The position numbers and the translations under genes are program-made. Below are positions 43,602 to 51,508 of a stretch of DNA of 64,000 nucleotides, piece after piece (within the stretch, counting starts at the first letter, position 1; every line of letters begins with the position of its first letter). The notes below the pieces were generated by a model. That model was not told the DNA's origin, searched no databases, and saw only the letters and a program-made list of their open reading frames with translations. The stretch lies in NCBI GenBank assembly GCA_000270325.1, contig BA000048.1:1232981-1296980 (forward strand). Direction: 5' to 3'. Source of the stretch: Candidatus Caldarchaeum subterraneum (GTDB lineage Archaea; Thermoproteota; Nitrososphaeria_A; Caldarchaeales; Caldarchaeaceae).

Positions 43602-44687
43602 TTGATAACAGGATTGAGCACGGTGGAAATCCATAGAGAGACGGCGGTCTCAACGCTTGTTCAGCTCCTCGAGGTTTACACGCCGCCGGGAGAGGAGCGG
43701 AGGCTTGAGCGAACATGGTTTAGAATCTGCGGCGACCTCGGTTACAGAGATTTTTGGCGGGACGAGGTTGGCAACTATTTCGCAGCCGCTGGAGGCGGAG
43801 AAAGAACAGTTATGCTGGTGAGCCACGTTGACACCGTTCCAGGGGAGCTTCGTGTCCGTGTTTCCGAGGGCAAGGTCTACGGCAGAGGCGCGGTTGACGC
43901 CAAGGGACCTCTATCAGCCATGCTTCTCGCAGGCAGCGCAGCCGCATCCCATCTGAAAAACATACGACTCATCGTTGCTGGTCTCGTCGACGAGGAAGGG
44001 AATGGATACGGGGCTAAGAAGCTTGTCGAAGAAGGTCTCGAAGCAGATGCGATAATAATAGGAGAGCCAACCGGGACAACCGGAATAGCCCTCTCATACA
44101 GAGGAAGTCTGAGCATCAAGATAAGGGCCCAAGCACGTGGAGGCCATGCATCAGCACCCTACATCGCGGAATCGGCTCTGGAGAAAATTCTCCGTTTATG
44201 GAAACTTGTCGAAGAGCACTACGGCGGCAAGAGGTATGAGGAGGTGACTTCCGCTTTAACAACGCTTCATGCAGGAGACTGGGTGAGCAGGATACCTGAC
44301 AGAGCCGAGGGAAGCATAAACATCAGGTTCCCCCATCCATACAGCTCTAAGGAGATATTGTCCCGGCTTGAGGAGTTCGCTAAAATTGCTGACTGCCAGA
44401 TGGAGGTCATCGACATAACCGAGCCGGTCGTCACCCACGTGAACAACTATGCTGCCAGAGGTCTTCAGAGAGCGATGCTAAGGCTGGGGCTGAAGCCACG
44501 CATAGTGAAAAAGACAGGTACAAGCGACATGAACACCCTAGTAGCCGTGACGCCGAACATAGTGGCATGCGGACCCGGCGACTCAACCCTCGCCCACACA
44601 TCAGCAGAAGCAGTAGAGATAAAAGACATAATCACCGCAGCCCAAATCTACGTCGAATTCGTTAAGGAAATGGATTCAGCTCAGTAA
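43602..44687 (+). CDS. lysK: [LysW]-lysine/ornithine hydrolase
   Basis: An M20 metallopeptidase of the ArgE/DapE type, 361 residues, that releases lysine or ornithine from LysW. Metal ligands are visible in LVSHVDTVPG near 68-77, YGRGAVDAKGP near 89-99 and VDEEGNGYGAK near 128-138. GEPTG is near 153 and the final histidine is in LAHTSAEAVEI. The start is TTG, about 27 bases after CTTAATAC (43572-43579), so it has its own promoter, separated from lysJ by the antisense COG2403 gene. Its 3' end overlaps argH by 12 bp. Confidence 0.9.
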   Translation: MITGLSTVEIHRETAVSTLVQLLEVYTPPGEERRLERTWFRICGDLGYRDFWRDEVGNYFAAAGGGERTVMLVSHVDTVPGELRVRVSEGKVYGRGAVDAKGPLSAMLLAGSAAASHLKNIRLIVAGLVDEEGNGYGAKKLVEEGLEADAIIIGEPTGTTGIALSYRGSLSIKIRAQARGGHASAPYIAESALEKILRLWKLVEEHYGGKRYEEVTSALTTLHAGDWVSRIPDRAEGSINIRFPHPYSSKEILSRLEEFAKIADCQMEVIDITEPVVTHVNNYAARGLQRAMLRLGLKPRIVKKTGTSDMNTLVAVTPNIVACGPGDSTLAHTSAEAVEIKDIITAAQIYVEFVKEMDSAQ

Positions 44688-46109
44688 TCTCTGTAAACAG
44701 TCTTCGAGAAAACGCCGCTCCATTTCAACACGGTTTCTCTCTTCCTCAACTATTTTGAGAAGCCGGTCCACGTTCTCAGAGACCATGGAGGGGTTGGCCG
44801 AGCCCTTGGCCGTGTAGCGTTCAACTGTGGCAACCGGGTCCATAATGTTAAGCACTTCCCCGACTGTGTAGATTGGTTTTAGCCCGTGCTCTTGGAAGAT
44901 TGTATCAAGCCTCGTCTGTGTAAGGGTTTTTTCGGCGATGCTGCGGCTGATTTTCGCCGCTATCTGATGTGCTTTTCTGAAGCCTATTCTATGTTTGAGA
45001 GTTAGGTGGTTGGCTAGCTCGACTGCGGCCGTGGGCGGTGCGCATGCCTCCATCGCCCTCTCCTTATTGACCTCAATCATCTCCACATGTTTTTTCAGCA
45101 TGTGGAGGCTTTCAGAAACCTCTCTGAGAGCTTGCCAAAACTTCGGCGTCACCTGTTGAAGGTCAAGGTTGTAGCCACTCGGCTGCCGCGACAAAATCCC
45201 AGACACCGTGGCGAGAAGCCCCAGCACCTCCGCCGTCTTTGTCCTCATAATCTCGGCGACGACGGGGTTCCTCTTCTGAGGCATGATGCTGCTGGTCGCG
45301 GCGAGCTCCTCAGGTATCTGTATGAGGCCGAATTCCTCCGACGAGTAGAGAACCATCTCCTCGGCAAAAGAGGAAATAACCAAGGCGATGGCGTGGAGAG
45401 GTGAGAGAAGCAAAAGAAGAAACTCCCGGGAAGCCGTTGCATCGAGGGCGTTCCAGCTGATTCTCTTAAAGCCGAGTAGCTGGGCTATGTATTCGCGGTC
45501 CACGGGCGCGGATGTTCCCGCGACAGCCGCCGAGCCTAGAGGAGACTCTTCACAAGCCTCAAGATTGTTGAGGAGAGTGTTGCAGCATCTTAGAAGGCGG
45601 ATGGCGTAGGACTGTAGAAGAAACCCGAACGTCGCTGGAGCGGCTCTCTGTAGATGGGTGTAGACGGGGAAAACCGTTGCAGCATGTTCACGGCTTTTCA
45701 TCACAAGTGCTTCTACGGCTCCGAGAAGCTCTTCAGCGACTTTATACACTCTACGCCTCGCCTCGATTTTCACAGCCGCAACAACCGCATCGTTTCTGCT
45801 TTTGCCGAGTGCAAGCATCTCAGCGGCCTCGGGTGCTTTTTGGGCGAGAAGTTGTTCCAGATAGATGTGGATGTCTTCTGTTGTAGGGGGCGGGGTTTGC
45901 CGGGTTTGGAGAAGTTGTTTCAGTGCCGAGACAGCTTTCTCCGCCGATGTCTTGCTTATGAGGCCCTGCTTCTCTAGCATCTTTATGTGGGCCGCGTTAA
46001 CGCAAACCGTTGCCTCATAAATTTCTGCGTCAAAGGACGCGGATGATGTGTAGCGCGCCGCCTCCTCATCCATCCCACGCGATAAAGCTGCTCTATGTGG
46101 TGCATCCAT
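44676..46109 (-). CDS. argH: Argininosuccinate lyase
   Basis: The last step of arginine synthesis, 477 residues, fumarase/aspartase superfamily. The signature loop TSSIMPQKRNP is near 268-278, SRNDAVVAA near 104, and YTHLQRAAP near 150. The C-terminal MDPVATVERYTAKGSANP is as in ArgH. It starts 3 bases after the argG stop, so argG-argH is one operon, convergent to lysK. Confidence 0.95.
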   Translation of the reverse strand: MDAPHRAALSRGMDEEAARYTSSASFDAEIYEATVCVNAAHIKMLEKQGLISKTSAEKAVSALKQLLQTRQTPPPTTEDIHIYLEQLLAQKAPEAAEMLALGKSRNDAVVAAVKIEARRRVYKVAEELLGAVEALVMKSREHAATVFPVYTHLQRAAPATFGFLLQSYAIRLLRCCNTLLNNLEACEESPLGSAAVAGTSAPVDREYIAQLLGFKRISWNALDATASREFLLLLLSPLHAIALVISSFAEEMVLYSSEEFGLIQIPEELAATSSIMPQKRNPVVAEIMRTKTAEVLGLLATVSGILSRQPSGYNLDLQQVTPKFWQALREVSESLHMLKKHVEMIEVNKERAMEACAPPTAAVELANHLTLKHRIGFRKAHQIAAKISRSIAEKTLTQTRLDTIFQEHGLKPIYTVGEVLNIMDPVATVERYTAKGSANPSMVSENVDRLLKIVEEERNRVEMERRFLEDCLQRLLS

Positions 46110-46112
46110 CAG

Positions 46113-47297
46113 CTACTCCTTCTCCCTAAGGCTGCTCAGACGTGTCTCGAGGCTCCACAGCTTGGAAAAGCCTTCCCCAGCCCTCTGGTCAAAAACACTT
46201 TCACGCGCATAGGTGATATACTTGGGAGAGTAGAGGGGTTTTTCTCCACGCCGTCCAACTATCCTCAGCGAGCCTTTGTAAAGCCTGAGACGAACCTCAC
46301 CATCCAGCCCTTTCTGCGACTCGTCGATAAACGCGTCAAGGGCTTTGCGCAACGGGTCCATCCACAATCCAGAGTAGACGAGGTCCGCCCAAAGGCTGTC
46401 CACCTGCTGCTTGAATGCCTGAAAACGTCTTCCGAGAAACATTTTCTCAAGGTCCATGTGCGCGTTGATTAATATGAGTGCCGCGGGAACCTCGTAAACC
46501 TCCCGTGACTTAAGGCCCACGACACGGTCCTCCACATGATCAACCAGTCCGTAGCCATGCATACCGCCCAACACATTCAGCATCCTAACAAGTGACACAA
46601 GGTCTTTTCTCTCGCCGTTGATGTATTCTGGGACACCGTTTCTAAACCCTATGGTGAACTCCTCAGGCTTGTCGGGTGTTTGGTCAAGGGGTTTGACAAG
46701 CTTAAACGCCTCGGTGGGAGGCTCTGTCCAAGGGTCCTCGAGCTCTGCGGCCTCTATCGAGCGGCCCCAGAGGTTCTCGTCGATGCTGAAGCGGCTTTTG
46801 ACAGGGTTGACGGGTAGGTTGTGCTCCAGCGCATACTCTATCTCCTCGTCTCGACTCATGTTCCACTCTCTAACGGGCGCGATTATCTTGAGGCCCGGTG
46901 CAACGGCTGCGAAAGTCGCGTCAAACCGCAGCTGGTCATTACCTTTACCCGTGCATCCATGAGCAACCGCGTCACACCCCTCCTTCAAAGCAACCTTCGC
47001 GGTCTCCTCAGCTATCAAAGGCCTGCTCAAAGCCGAGCTGAGAGGATAACTCCTCTCATACATCGCGTTCGCCTTGATCGCTCTCGACAAAAACTCGTCG
47101 GCAAATTTTTTCTTCGCATCTATGCTGTAGTGCTTGACGGCGCCGCTTTTGTATGCCTTCTCCTCGATTTCTGCAAAATCTTCATCTTGGCCAACGTCAA
47201 CTGTAACCGTCACCACCTCGGCATTGTATCTCTGGCTTATCCATTTGATCATCACGGTTGTGTCGAGACCGCCGCTGTAAGCTAACGCCACCTTCAT
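46113..47297 (-). CDS. argG: Argininosuccinate synthase
   Basis: Joins citrulline and aspartate with ATP, 394 residues. The PP-loop ALAYSGGLDTTVMIKW is at the N-terminus, HGCTGKGNDQLRFD near 113-126, and SRFSIDENLWGRSIEA near 165. It is first in the argGH operon. With lysYZWXJK nearby, the LysW route probably also supplies ornithine, but the carbamoyltransferase is not in the window. Confidence 0.96.
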   Translation of the reverse strand: MKVALAYSGGLDTTVMIKWISQRYNAEVVTVTVDVGQDEDFAEIEEKAYKSGAVKHYSIDAKKKFADEFLSRAIKANAMYERSYPLSSALSRPLIAEETAKVALKEGCDAVAHGCTGKGNDQLRFDATFAAVAPGLKIIAPVREWNMSRDEEIEYALEHNLPVNPVKSRFSIDENLWGRSIEAAELEDPWTEPPTEAFKLVKPLDQTPDKPEEFTIGFRNGVPEYINGERKDLVSLVRMLNVLGGMHGYGLVDHVEDRVVGLKSREVYEVPAALILINAHMDLEKMFLGRRFQAFKQQVDSLWADLVYSGLWMDPLRKALDAFIDESQKGLDGEVRLRLYKGSLRIVGRRGEKPLYSPKYITYARESVFDQRAGEGFSKLWSLETRLSSLREKE

Positions 47298-47329
47298 GGC
47301 TTCTCACATGAGAGGGCCTGTTCTTAAGC

Positions 47330-47740
47330 CTAATCGGCGTCTTCCCCTGCCTTGGCCGCTGTCTCATCAATTTTCCTGAGAATAGAGTCTCTCCTCAGTA
47401 TGCCGACCTCCAGCAAGTTAACCACCGAGTTGGGCGACGCTGTGCCGGTGAGTCTTCCGAAGGGGCCCTTTATCTGTCGCCACTTCAGGTCAGTATTGCC
47501 GCTCTTTGACCTATAAATCACTCCAAGGACCTCGGCTACCTTAACAAACCTGACATCACGCATCTCGCGTAACGGAACCTTTGACACCGCCTCGACATAT
47601 ATTGTGCCACGGTCAGGGTCTCTCTCGGGGAAAACAGAAGTGTCGTGCAGATAGGCTGCAGGCATGTATGAAGCACAGGTGTTCAGTATGATGAATTGCC
47701 TAAATTTCTCCAGATGAGTTTTTTCATCGATTTCAACCAT
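47330..47740 (-). CDS. Unrecognised small protein downstream of PDCD5
   Basis: A 136-residue soluble protein of no family I know. It has a helical N-terminus (THLEKFRQFIILNTCASYMPAAYL), a beta-rich middle (GTIYVEAVSKV, then FVKVAEVLGVIYRSK) and a basic stretch, DLKWRQIKGPFGRLTG. It begins 4 bases after the PDCD5 stop on the same strand, so the two are surely one transcript. The basic character and the partner hint at a nucleic-acid role, but that is a guess. Confidence 0.55.
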   Translation of the reverse strand: MVEIDEKTHLEKFRQFIILNTCASYMPAAYLHDTSVFPERDPDRGTIYVEAVSKVPLREMRDVRFVKVAEVLGVIYRSKSGNTDLKWRQIKGPFGRLTGTASPNSVVNLLEVGILRRDSILRKIDETAAKAGEDAD

Positions 47741-47744
47741 TTTT

Positions 47745-48086
47745 TCACCACCCCGTGTTACGGGACCTGAACTCTATCCGCGTCTCCCTTTTCTTGGGCA
47801 TGATTTTGTCGAGGATTAGTTTGAGGGTCTCATCGTCGACGGGAAGCCTGATGTTTCCTGTCTGCGATACTTGGATGAGGTAGGTCTCGACTTTCTCGGC
47901 TATTTCGGGTTTGATGAGTTTGAGGTTGTTAAGCCTCTGCCTCGCCTCAGGTGTTAGAATGGTCCTCATCACGGCCGCTCTCTCCAGCTCCCTCTGTCTA
48001 CGGGCCTGCTCCTCTGCGGCCCTCGCCTGAAGCTCCGCCATCTTCTGCTGCCTTATCCTCTCCAGCTCCTCGTCCTCAGCCGACAT
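47745..48086 (-). CDS. PDCD5-family DNA-binding protein
   Basis: A 113-residue archaeal/eukaryotic PDCD5 (TFAR19) protein. The charged N-terminal helix (ELERIRQQKMAELQ) is followed by the core LTPEARQRLNNLKLIKPEIAEKVE and the conserved ISQ-type GNIRLPVDDETLKLILDKI. Archaeal members bind DNA weakly; the exact role is unclear. ATG 48086 was chosen because a TATA box (AAATTTATC on the minus strand, about 48113-48122) is about 30 bases upstream. GTG 48101 is less likely. Confidence 0.9.
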   Translation of the reverse strand: MSAEDEELERIRQQKMAELQARAAEEQARRQRELERAAVMRTILTPEARQRLNNLKLIKPEIAEKVETYLIQVSQTGNIRLPVDDETLKLILDKIMPKKRETRIEFRSRNTGW

Positions 48087-48124
48087 CCTGTCCAAAATCA
48101 CTTTTTCTAAGAGATAAATTTAAC

Positions 48125-48826
48125 CTAAACTGCCTCGAACTCCATCAAACTAAGCAGATAAGCTTTTGACAGCTCCTCCGCCGACGGAATCTTCAAAGGC
48201 AAGTTGAGAAGCTTCGCAACGGCTTCGACAGCTCTTTTCGCGGCGAAGAAGTCAGGAGCCATCTCCGCCGTTTCAACCAGCATGGAGAAGTTCTTTAGCC
48301 CAGCCTCTGATGCGAGCACCGTTAAGAGACCAGCTGCGCCGACAATCTGCCCACTATACCTCACACCATCCACAACCTTTATCCACTCCTCCAACAGTTT
48401 CTCATCGGTAGAGGAGCAGTAGACCGTTCTCTTCTCTGAAACCGTTTCCTTCCCGTATCCGCCGATGGTGAGAACCGTTGAGCAGCCGAGGTCTTTCGCT
48501 ACCTGGATTATTTTTGTGCAGAGGTCGTATTGTCCATAGCTTGTCGAGGGCTGTGCATTGCCGTATAGTATGAGAAGCGGAGGGTCGTGTTCGGCGACGT
48601 AGATGTCTGCGAAGCTGAAGATGATTTTTCCTTCGGAGATGTATCCTATGGCGGGGAAAAACGGTGAATAGAATCTGACGACTTTCCTTACTTTCATGTT
48701 TTTGAGAAGATATGCAACCGCAACCTTGGCCACAAGACCTATACCCGGCAGCCCCTCCACCAAAATCCCGTCAGACACCTTCACCTCCCGGCCCCCGTCC
48801 ACGAAGCTTACCTCGGTCTCCAGCAT
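48125..48826 (-). CDS. PAC2-family protein (proteasome assembly chaperone-like)
   Basis: A 233-residue member of the PAC2 family, related to eukaryotic proteasome assembly chaperone 2 and archaeal PbaB-type proteins. The pattern ILVEGLPGIGLVAKVAVAYLL near 20-40 is diagnostic, followed by LLILYGNAQPS and VLTIGGYG. The C-terminus (LSLMEFEAV) lacks an HbYX motif. It ends just before the PDCD5 promoter and is divergent from tgtA. Confidence 0.88.
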   Translation of the reverse strand: MLETEVSFVDGGREVKVSDGILVEGLPGIGLVAKVAVAYLLKNMKVRKVVRFYSPFFPAIGYISEGKIIFSFADIYVAEHDPPLLILYGNAQPSTSYGQYDLCTKIIQVAKDLGCSTVLTIGGYGKETVSEKRTVYCSSTDEKLLEEWIKVVDGVRYSGQIVGAAGLLTVLASEAGLKNFSMLVETAEMAPDFFAAKRAVEAVAKLLNLPLKIPSAEELSKAYLLSLMEFEAV

Positions 48827-48872
48827 ACCGGCTCTACTCCATACATCGTGTTAATAATTGTTTACGCCTCGA

Positions 48873-48883
48873 CTTAATAAATA
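48873..48883 (+). promoter_or_regulatory. TATA box of tgtA
   Basis: CTTAATAAATA lies 21-31 bases before ATG 48904. It shows that the in-frame extension upstream to 48712, which would overlap the divergent PAC2 gene, is not part of tgtA. Confidence 0.55.
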
Positions 48884-48903
48884 GAGACCCTCATCACAGC
48901 TTG

Positions 48904-50460
48904 ATGATGGCTGAGCTCGAGGTTAAGCACAAAGACCTTCTGGGCCGGGTTGGGTCGCTTCAAGTAGGCGGAAAAAAGGTTGAGACACCGGCTTTCGTGC
49001 CCGTGATAAACCCTGTGAGCCAAGTTGTTCCACCCGAGGAAATCAGAAGAAGATTCGGCTGCGGGATTGTTATCACAAACGCTTACATCCTGTTTAAACG
49101 GTTTCGTTCAAGGGCTGTTGAGGAGGGTGTTCACAGGCTTATCGGCTTTGACGGCTTGGTCATGACAGACTCTGGCGGCTACCAGGTTCTTGTCTATGGT
49201 GATGTTGAGGCCACGCCGGATGATATTGCTTTTTTCCAGGAGTCCATCGGCTCGGACATAGCTGTCCCCCTTGACAGGCCGACGGGCTTGGTGGGGCGTC
49301 GGGAGGCTGAGAAAACTGTTGAAGAGACTCTCGCCAACGTCAGGAGAACTGTCGAGCTTGTGGGTCATGGTGGGCGCTGTGTATGGGTGGGGCCTGTGCA
49401 GGGCGGGTTATACCGCGACCTTGTGCAGAAATGCGTTGACGAGTATAAGCGTCTTGGCTTTAGCCTCTACTGTCTCGGAAGCCCAACACCTCTGATGACC
49501 GCATACAGATACCGCGAACTCGTCTCGATGATAACCACCACCAGACACGTACTCGGCACAGTCAAGCCTCTTCACCTCTTCGGAGCAGGCCATCCCATGA
49601 TGTTCGCACTCGCCGTTGCTCTTGGCGTGGACATGTTTGACTCGGCCTCTTACGCGCTCTTCGCCAAGGAGGACCGCTACATATTGCCTGAGGGAACAGT
49701 GCGCTTGGAGCAGCTCAGCCACCTGCCCTGCAGCTGCGAGGTCTGCACACGGTTTTCAGCGAAAGAGCTGCGGGAGCTTGAGAGAGAGGAGAGGTTTAGA
49801 AATCTTGCACTCCACAATTTGTTTGTCTGTTTTCAGGAAGTCGAGGCAATAAAGCAAGCCATCTGGGAGGGAAGGATGTATGAGCTGCTGGAGAGAAAGG
49901 CGCGCTCACATCCAGCAGTCTACGAAGCGTTTCAACACATCTTCACTGATGAAGAAACTCTCCGAACCATGGCCCTGCATACACCCCTCTCGAAACGGCG
50001 TGGGATATTTCTCTTCGACACCACAAGTCTTCAAAGACCTGAATACAGGAGGATGGCTGAGTGGCTGAGGCGGTGGTCACCTTCATGCGTTGACGCTGCC
50101 GTCCTCGTCAGCCACAGGGCCGTGGTTAACCGGAGGCTTGAGAAATTGTTTGAGCTGCTTGCCAAAGTGGTGGGCGACAGCTGCTTCGAGGTCTTTGTCC
50201 ACGACACCCCCTATGGATTGGTGCCGCTATCACTCTACCATGTTTTCCCCATCTCCCAAACCACGTACCCCGAAACACTTGTCAAACAACTCGAGGACAA
50301 AATATTCCGTGAAGCAGCCGAAACCCTCGCCAAACACGGCTTCAAAAAAATAATCATCATCGAAACAAGGCGGGAAACCTATCCGGGATACAGCCGCAAA
50401 CTGGCCCACAGCCTCCAAACAAGCCTATCAAAGGAAGTCGTTTACACAACGTCTAAATAG
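48904..50460 (+). CDS. tgtA: Archaeosine tRNA-guanine transglycosylase, PUA domain apparently absent
   Basis: Exchanges guanine-15 of tRNA for preQ0, the first step of archaeosine. The catalytic TIM barrel has LVMTDSGGYQVL near 83-94, the nucleophile segment DRPTG near 123, and GVDMFDSASYALFAKEDRYI near 240-260. The zinc site is CSCEVC near 277 with a later histidine, ALHN. After the barrel there are about 170 residues (C1/C2 region, ending SLQTSLSKEVVYTTSK). At 518 residues it is short of the roughly 580 of enzymes with a C-terminal PUA domain, so PUA seems missing or separately encoded. tRNA-Val follows 31 bases later. Confidence 0.92.
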   Translation: MMAELEVKHKDLLGRVGSLQVGGKKVETPAFVPVINPVSQVVPPEEIRRRFGCGIVITNAYILFKRFRSRAVEEGVHRLIGFDGLVMTDSGGYQVLVYGDVEATPDDIAFFQESIGSDIAVPLDRPTGLVGRREAEKTVEETLANVRRTVELVGHGGRCVWVGPVQGGLYRDLVQKCVDEYKRLGFSLYCLGSPTPLMTAYRYRELVSMITTTRHVLGTVKPLHLFGAGHPMMFALAVALGVDMFDSASYALFAKEDRYILPEGTVRLEQLSHLPCSCEVCTRFSAKELRELEREERFRNLALHNLFVCFQEVEAIKQAIWEGRMYELLERKARSHPAVYEAFQHIFTDEETLRTMALHTPLSKRRGIFLFDTTSLQRPEYRRMAEWLRRWSPSCVDAAVLVSHRAVVNRRLEKLFELLAKVVGDSCFEVFVHDTPYGLVPLSLYHVFPISQTTYPETLVKQLEDKIFREAAETLAKHGFKKIIIIETRRETYPGYSRKLAHSLQTSLSKEVVYTTSK

Positions 50461-50491
50461 GTCGAATAAGAAAAAATTTGCTGAACCGCTT

Positions 50492-50565
50492 GGGCCGGTG
50501 GTCTAGCCTGGTATGACGCCACCCTGACGCGGTGGAGGTCGGCGGTTCAAGTCCGCCCCGGCCCA
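50492..50565 (+). tRNA. tRNA-Val (anticodon GAC)
   Basis: A complete cloverleaf. The acceptor is GGGCCGG/CCGGCCC with discriminator A73. The anticodon arm is CCACC-CTGACGC-GGTGG, anticodon GAC. The T-arm is GGCGG-TTCAAGT-CCGCC. There is no intron and CCA is not encoded. AT-rich sequence at about 50463-50479 may be its promoter. Confidence 0.95.
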
Positions 50566-50600
50566 TGAGATGAATGTTTATATGATGTCCGGGGAGGGGT

Positions 50601-51467
50601 GTGGTGTTGACCGCCGAGGCTTTGGTGCGGGCTGAGATTGTGGTTGAGGGCGATGTTCAGGGAGTTGGGTTTAGATATTTTGTTAGGAGAGCTGCAAGGC
50701 GTCTCGGCGTAAAAGGATTTGTCGAAAACCTTGAAAGCGGTGCCGTAAAGATTGTGGCAGAGGCCTCTAAAGAGAGGGTAGAGAAGCTCGTTGAGAAGAT
50801 AAAATCCGCTCCACCACCCATAGCGGTCGATGAAATAACGGTAACCTACAGCAAACCAACAGGCGAGTTCAAAACCTTCAAGATTGTTGTGAAGGATTTG
50901 GCGGAGGAGATGGTTGAAGGCTTCGCGACAGGCGCCTCCTACTTCGAAATAATGTTCGAGAAACAGGATAAAGCGCTTGTGAAGCTGGATACTTTGATAG
51001 AGAGGCAGGATTTGATGTTAGTGAAACAGGACCTTATGCTGCAGAAGCAAGACCAGATGCTTGGGAAGATGGATTTGATGCTTGAGAAACAGGACCTTAT
51101 GCTAGAGAAGCAAGACCAAATGCTCCATAAGCAGGACCAGATGCTAGAAAAGATGGATGTGACGCTGGAGAAACAGGGCCAAATGTTGCTTACACAGGAC
51201 CAGATGCTGCTTAAGCAAGACCAAATGCTTGGAAAGATGGACATTATGTTGGAGAAGCAGGATTCGACGTTGCAAAAACAGGACCAGATGCTAAGTAAAA
51301 TGGATTTGATGGTGGAGAAGCATGATGAGATGTTGGAGCGGCAGGATATGTTGGTGGATGAAGTTAAGGGTTTGCGGCGTGATGTTTCATTTCTGATTGA
51401 GGATAGGATTACGCGTATTGAGCGGGATGTTGCCGAAATTAAGGCCCGGCTGGGCATCACTGGCTAG
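50601..51467 (+). CDS. Acylphosphatase fused to a long heptad-repeat coiled coil
   Basis: A 288-residue protein of two parts. Residues about 9-97 are an acylphosphatase with the phosphate loop GDVQGVGFRYFVRR (Arg25) and the catalytic Asn in GFVENLESGAVKI (Asn43), so the enzyme should be active on acyl phosphates. After a short acidic linker, residues 120-252 are about 19 exact seven-residue units of the form xKQDxML, a very regular coiled coil. It ends in a charged helix (ITRIERDVAEIKARLG). An ordinary acylphosphatase is only about 90 residues. The start is GTG after GGGGAGGGG, and tRNA-Val is just upstream. The coil probably oligomerises the enzyme or mimics a scaffold; its role is unknown. 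Confidence 0.8.
   Translation: MVLTAEALVRAEIVVEGDVQGVGFRYFVRRAARRLGVKGFVENLESGAVKIVAEASKERVEKLVEKIKSAPPPIAVDEITVTYSKPTGEFKTFKIVVKDLAEEMVEGFATGASYFEIMFEKQDKALVKLDTLIERQDLMLVKQDLMLQKQDQMLGKMDLMLEKQDLMLEKQDQMLHKQDQMLEKMDVTLEKQGQMLLTQDQMLLKQDQMLGKMDIMLEKQDSTLQKQDQMLSKMDLMVEKHDEMLERQDMLVDEVKGLRRDVSFLIEDRITRIERDVAEIKARLGITG
50958..51356 (+). repeat. In-frame 21-bp tandem repeats with an 84-bp super-period
   Basis: About 19 tandem 21-bp units encode xKQDxML-type heptads. Methionine-containing KMD units recur every fourth heptad, so 28-residue (84-bp) blocks begin near 51000, 51084 and 51168, with a shorter last block near 51252. Third-codon positions differ between units, so selection has kept the protein pattern. 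Confidence 0.85.
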
Positions 51468-51472
51468 TTTGT

Positions 51473-51485
51473 AAAAATTATTATT
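51473..51485 (+). promoter_or_regulatory. TATA region of the first pilin-like gene
   Basis: AAAAATTATTATT lies 24-36 bases before ATG 51509 and just after the preceding stop. Confidence 0.5.
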
Positions 51486-51508
51486 GGACGTGGATGTGGT
51501 GTATTAAT

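Noticed and set aside
48712-48903. N-terminal extension of tgtA
   Set aside because: The upstream in-frame stretch overlaps the divergent PAC2 gene, is proline/serine-rich unlike the family, and lies before the TATA box at 48873.
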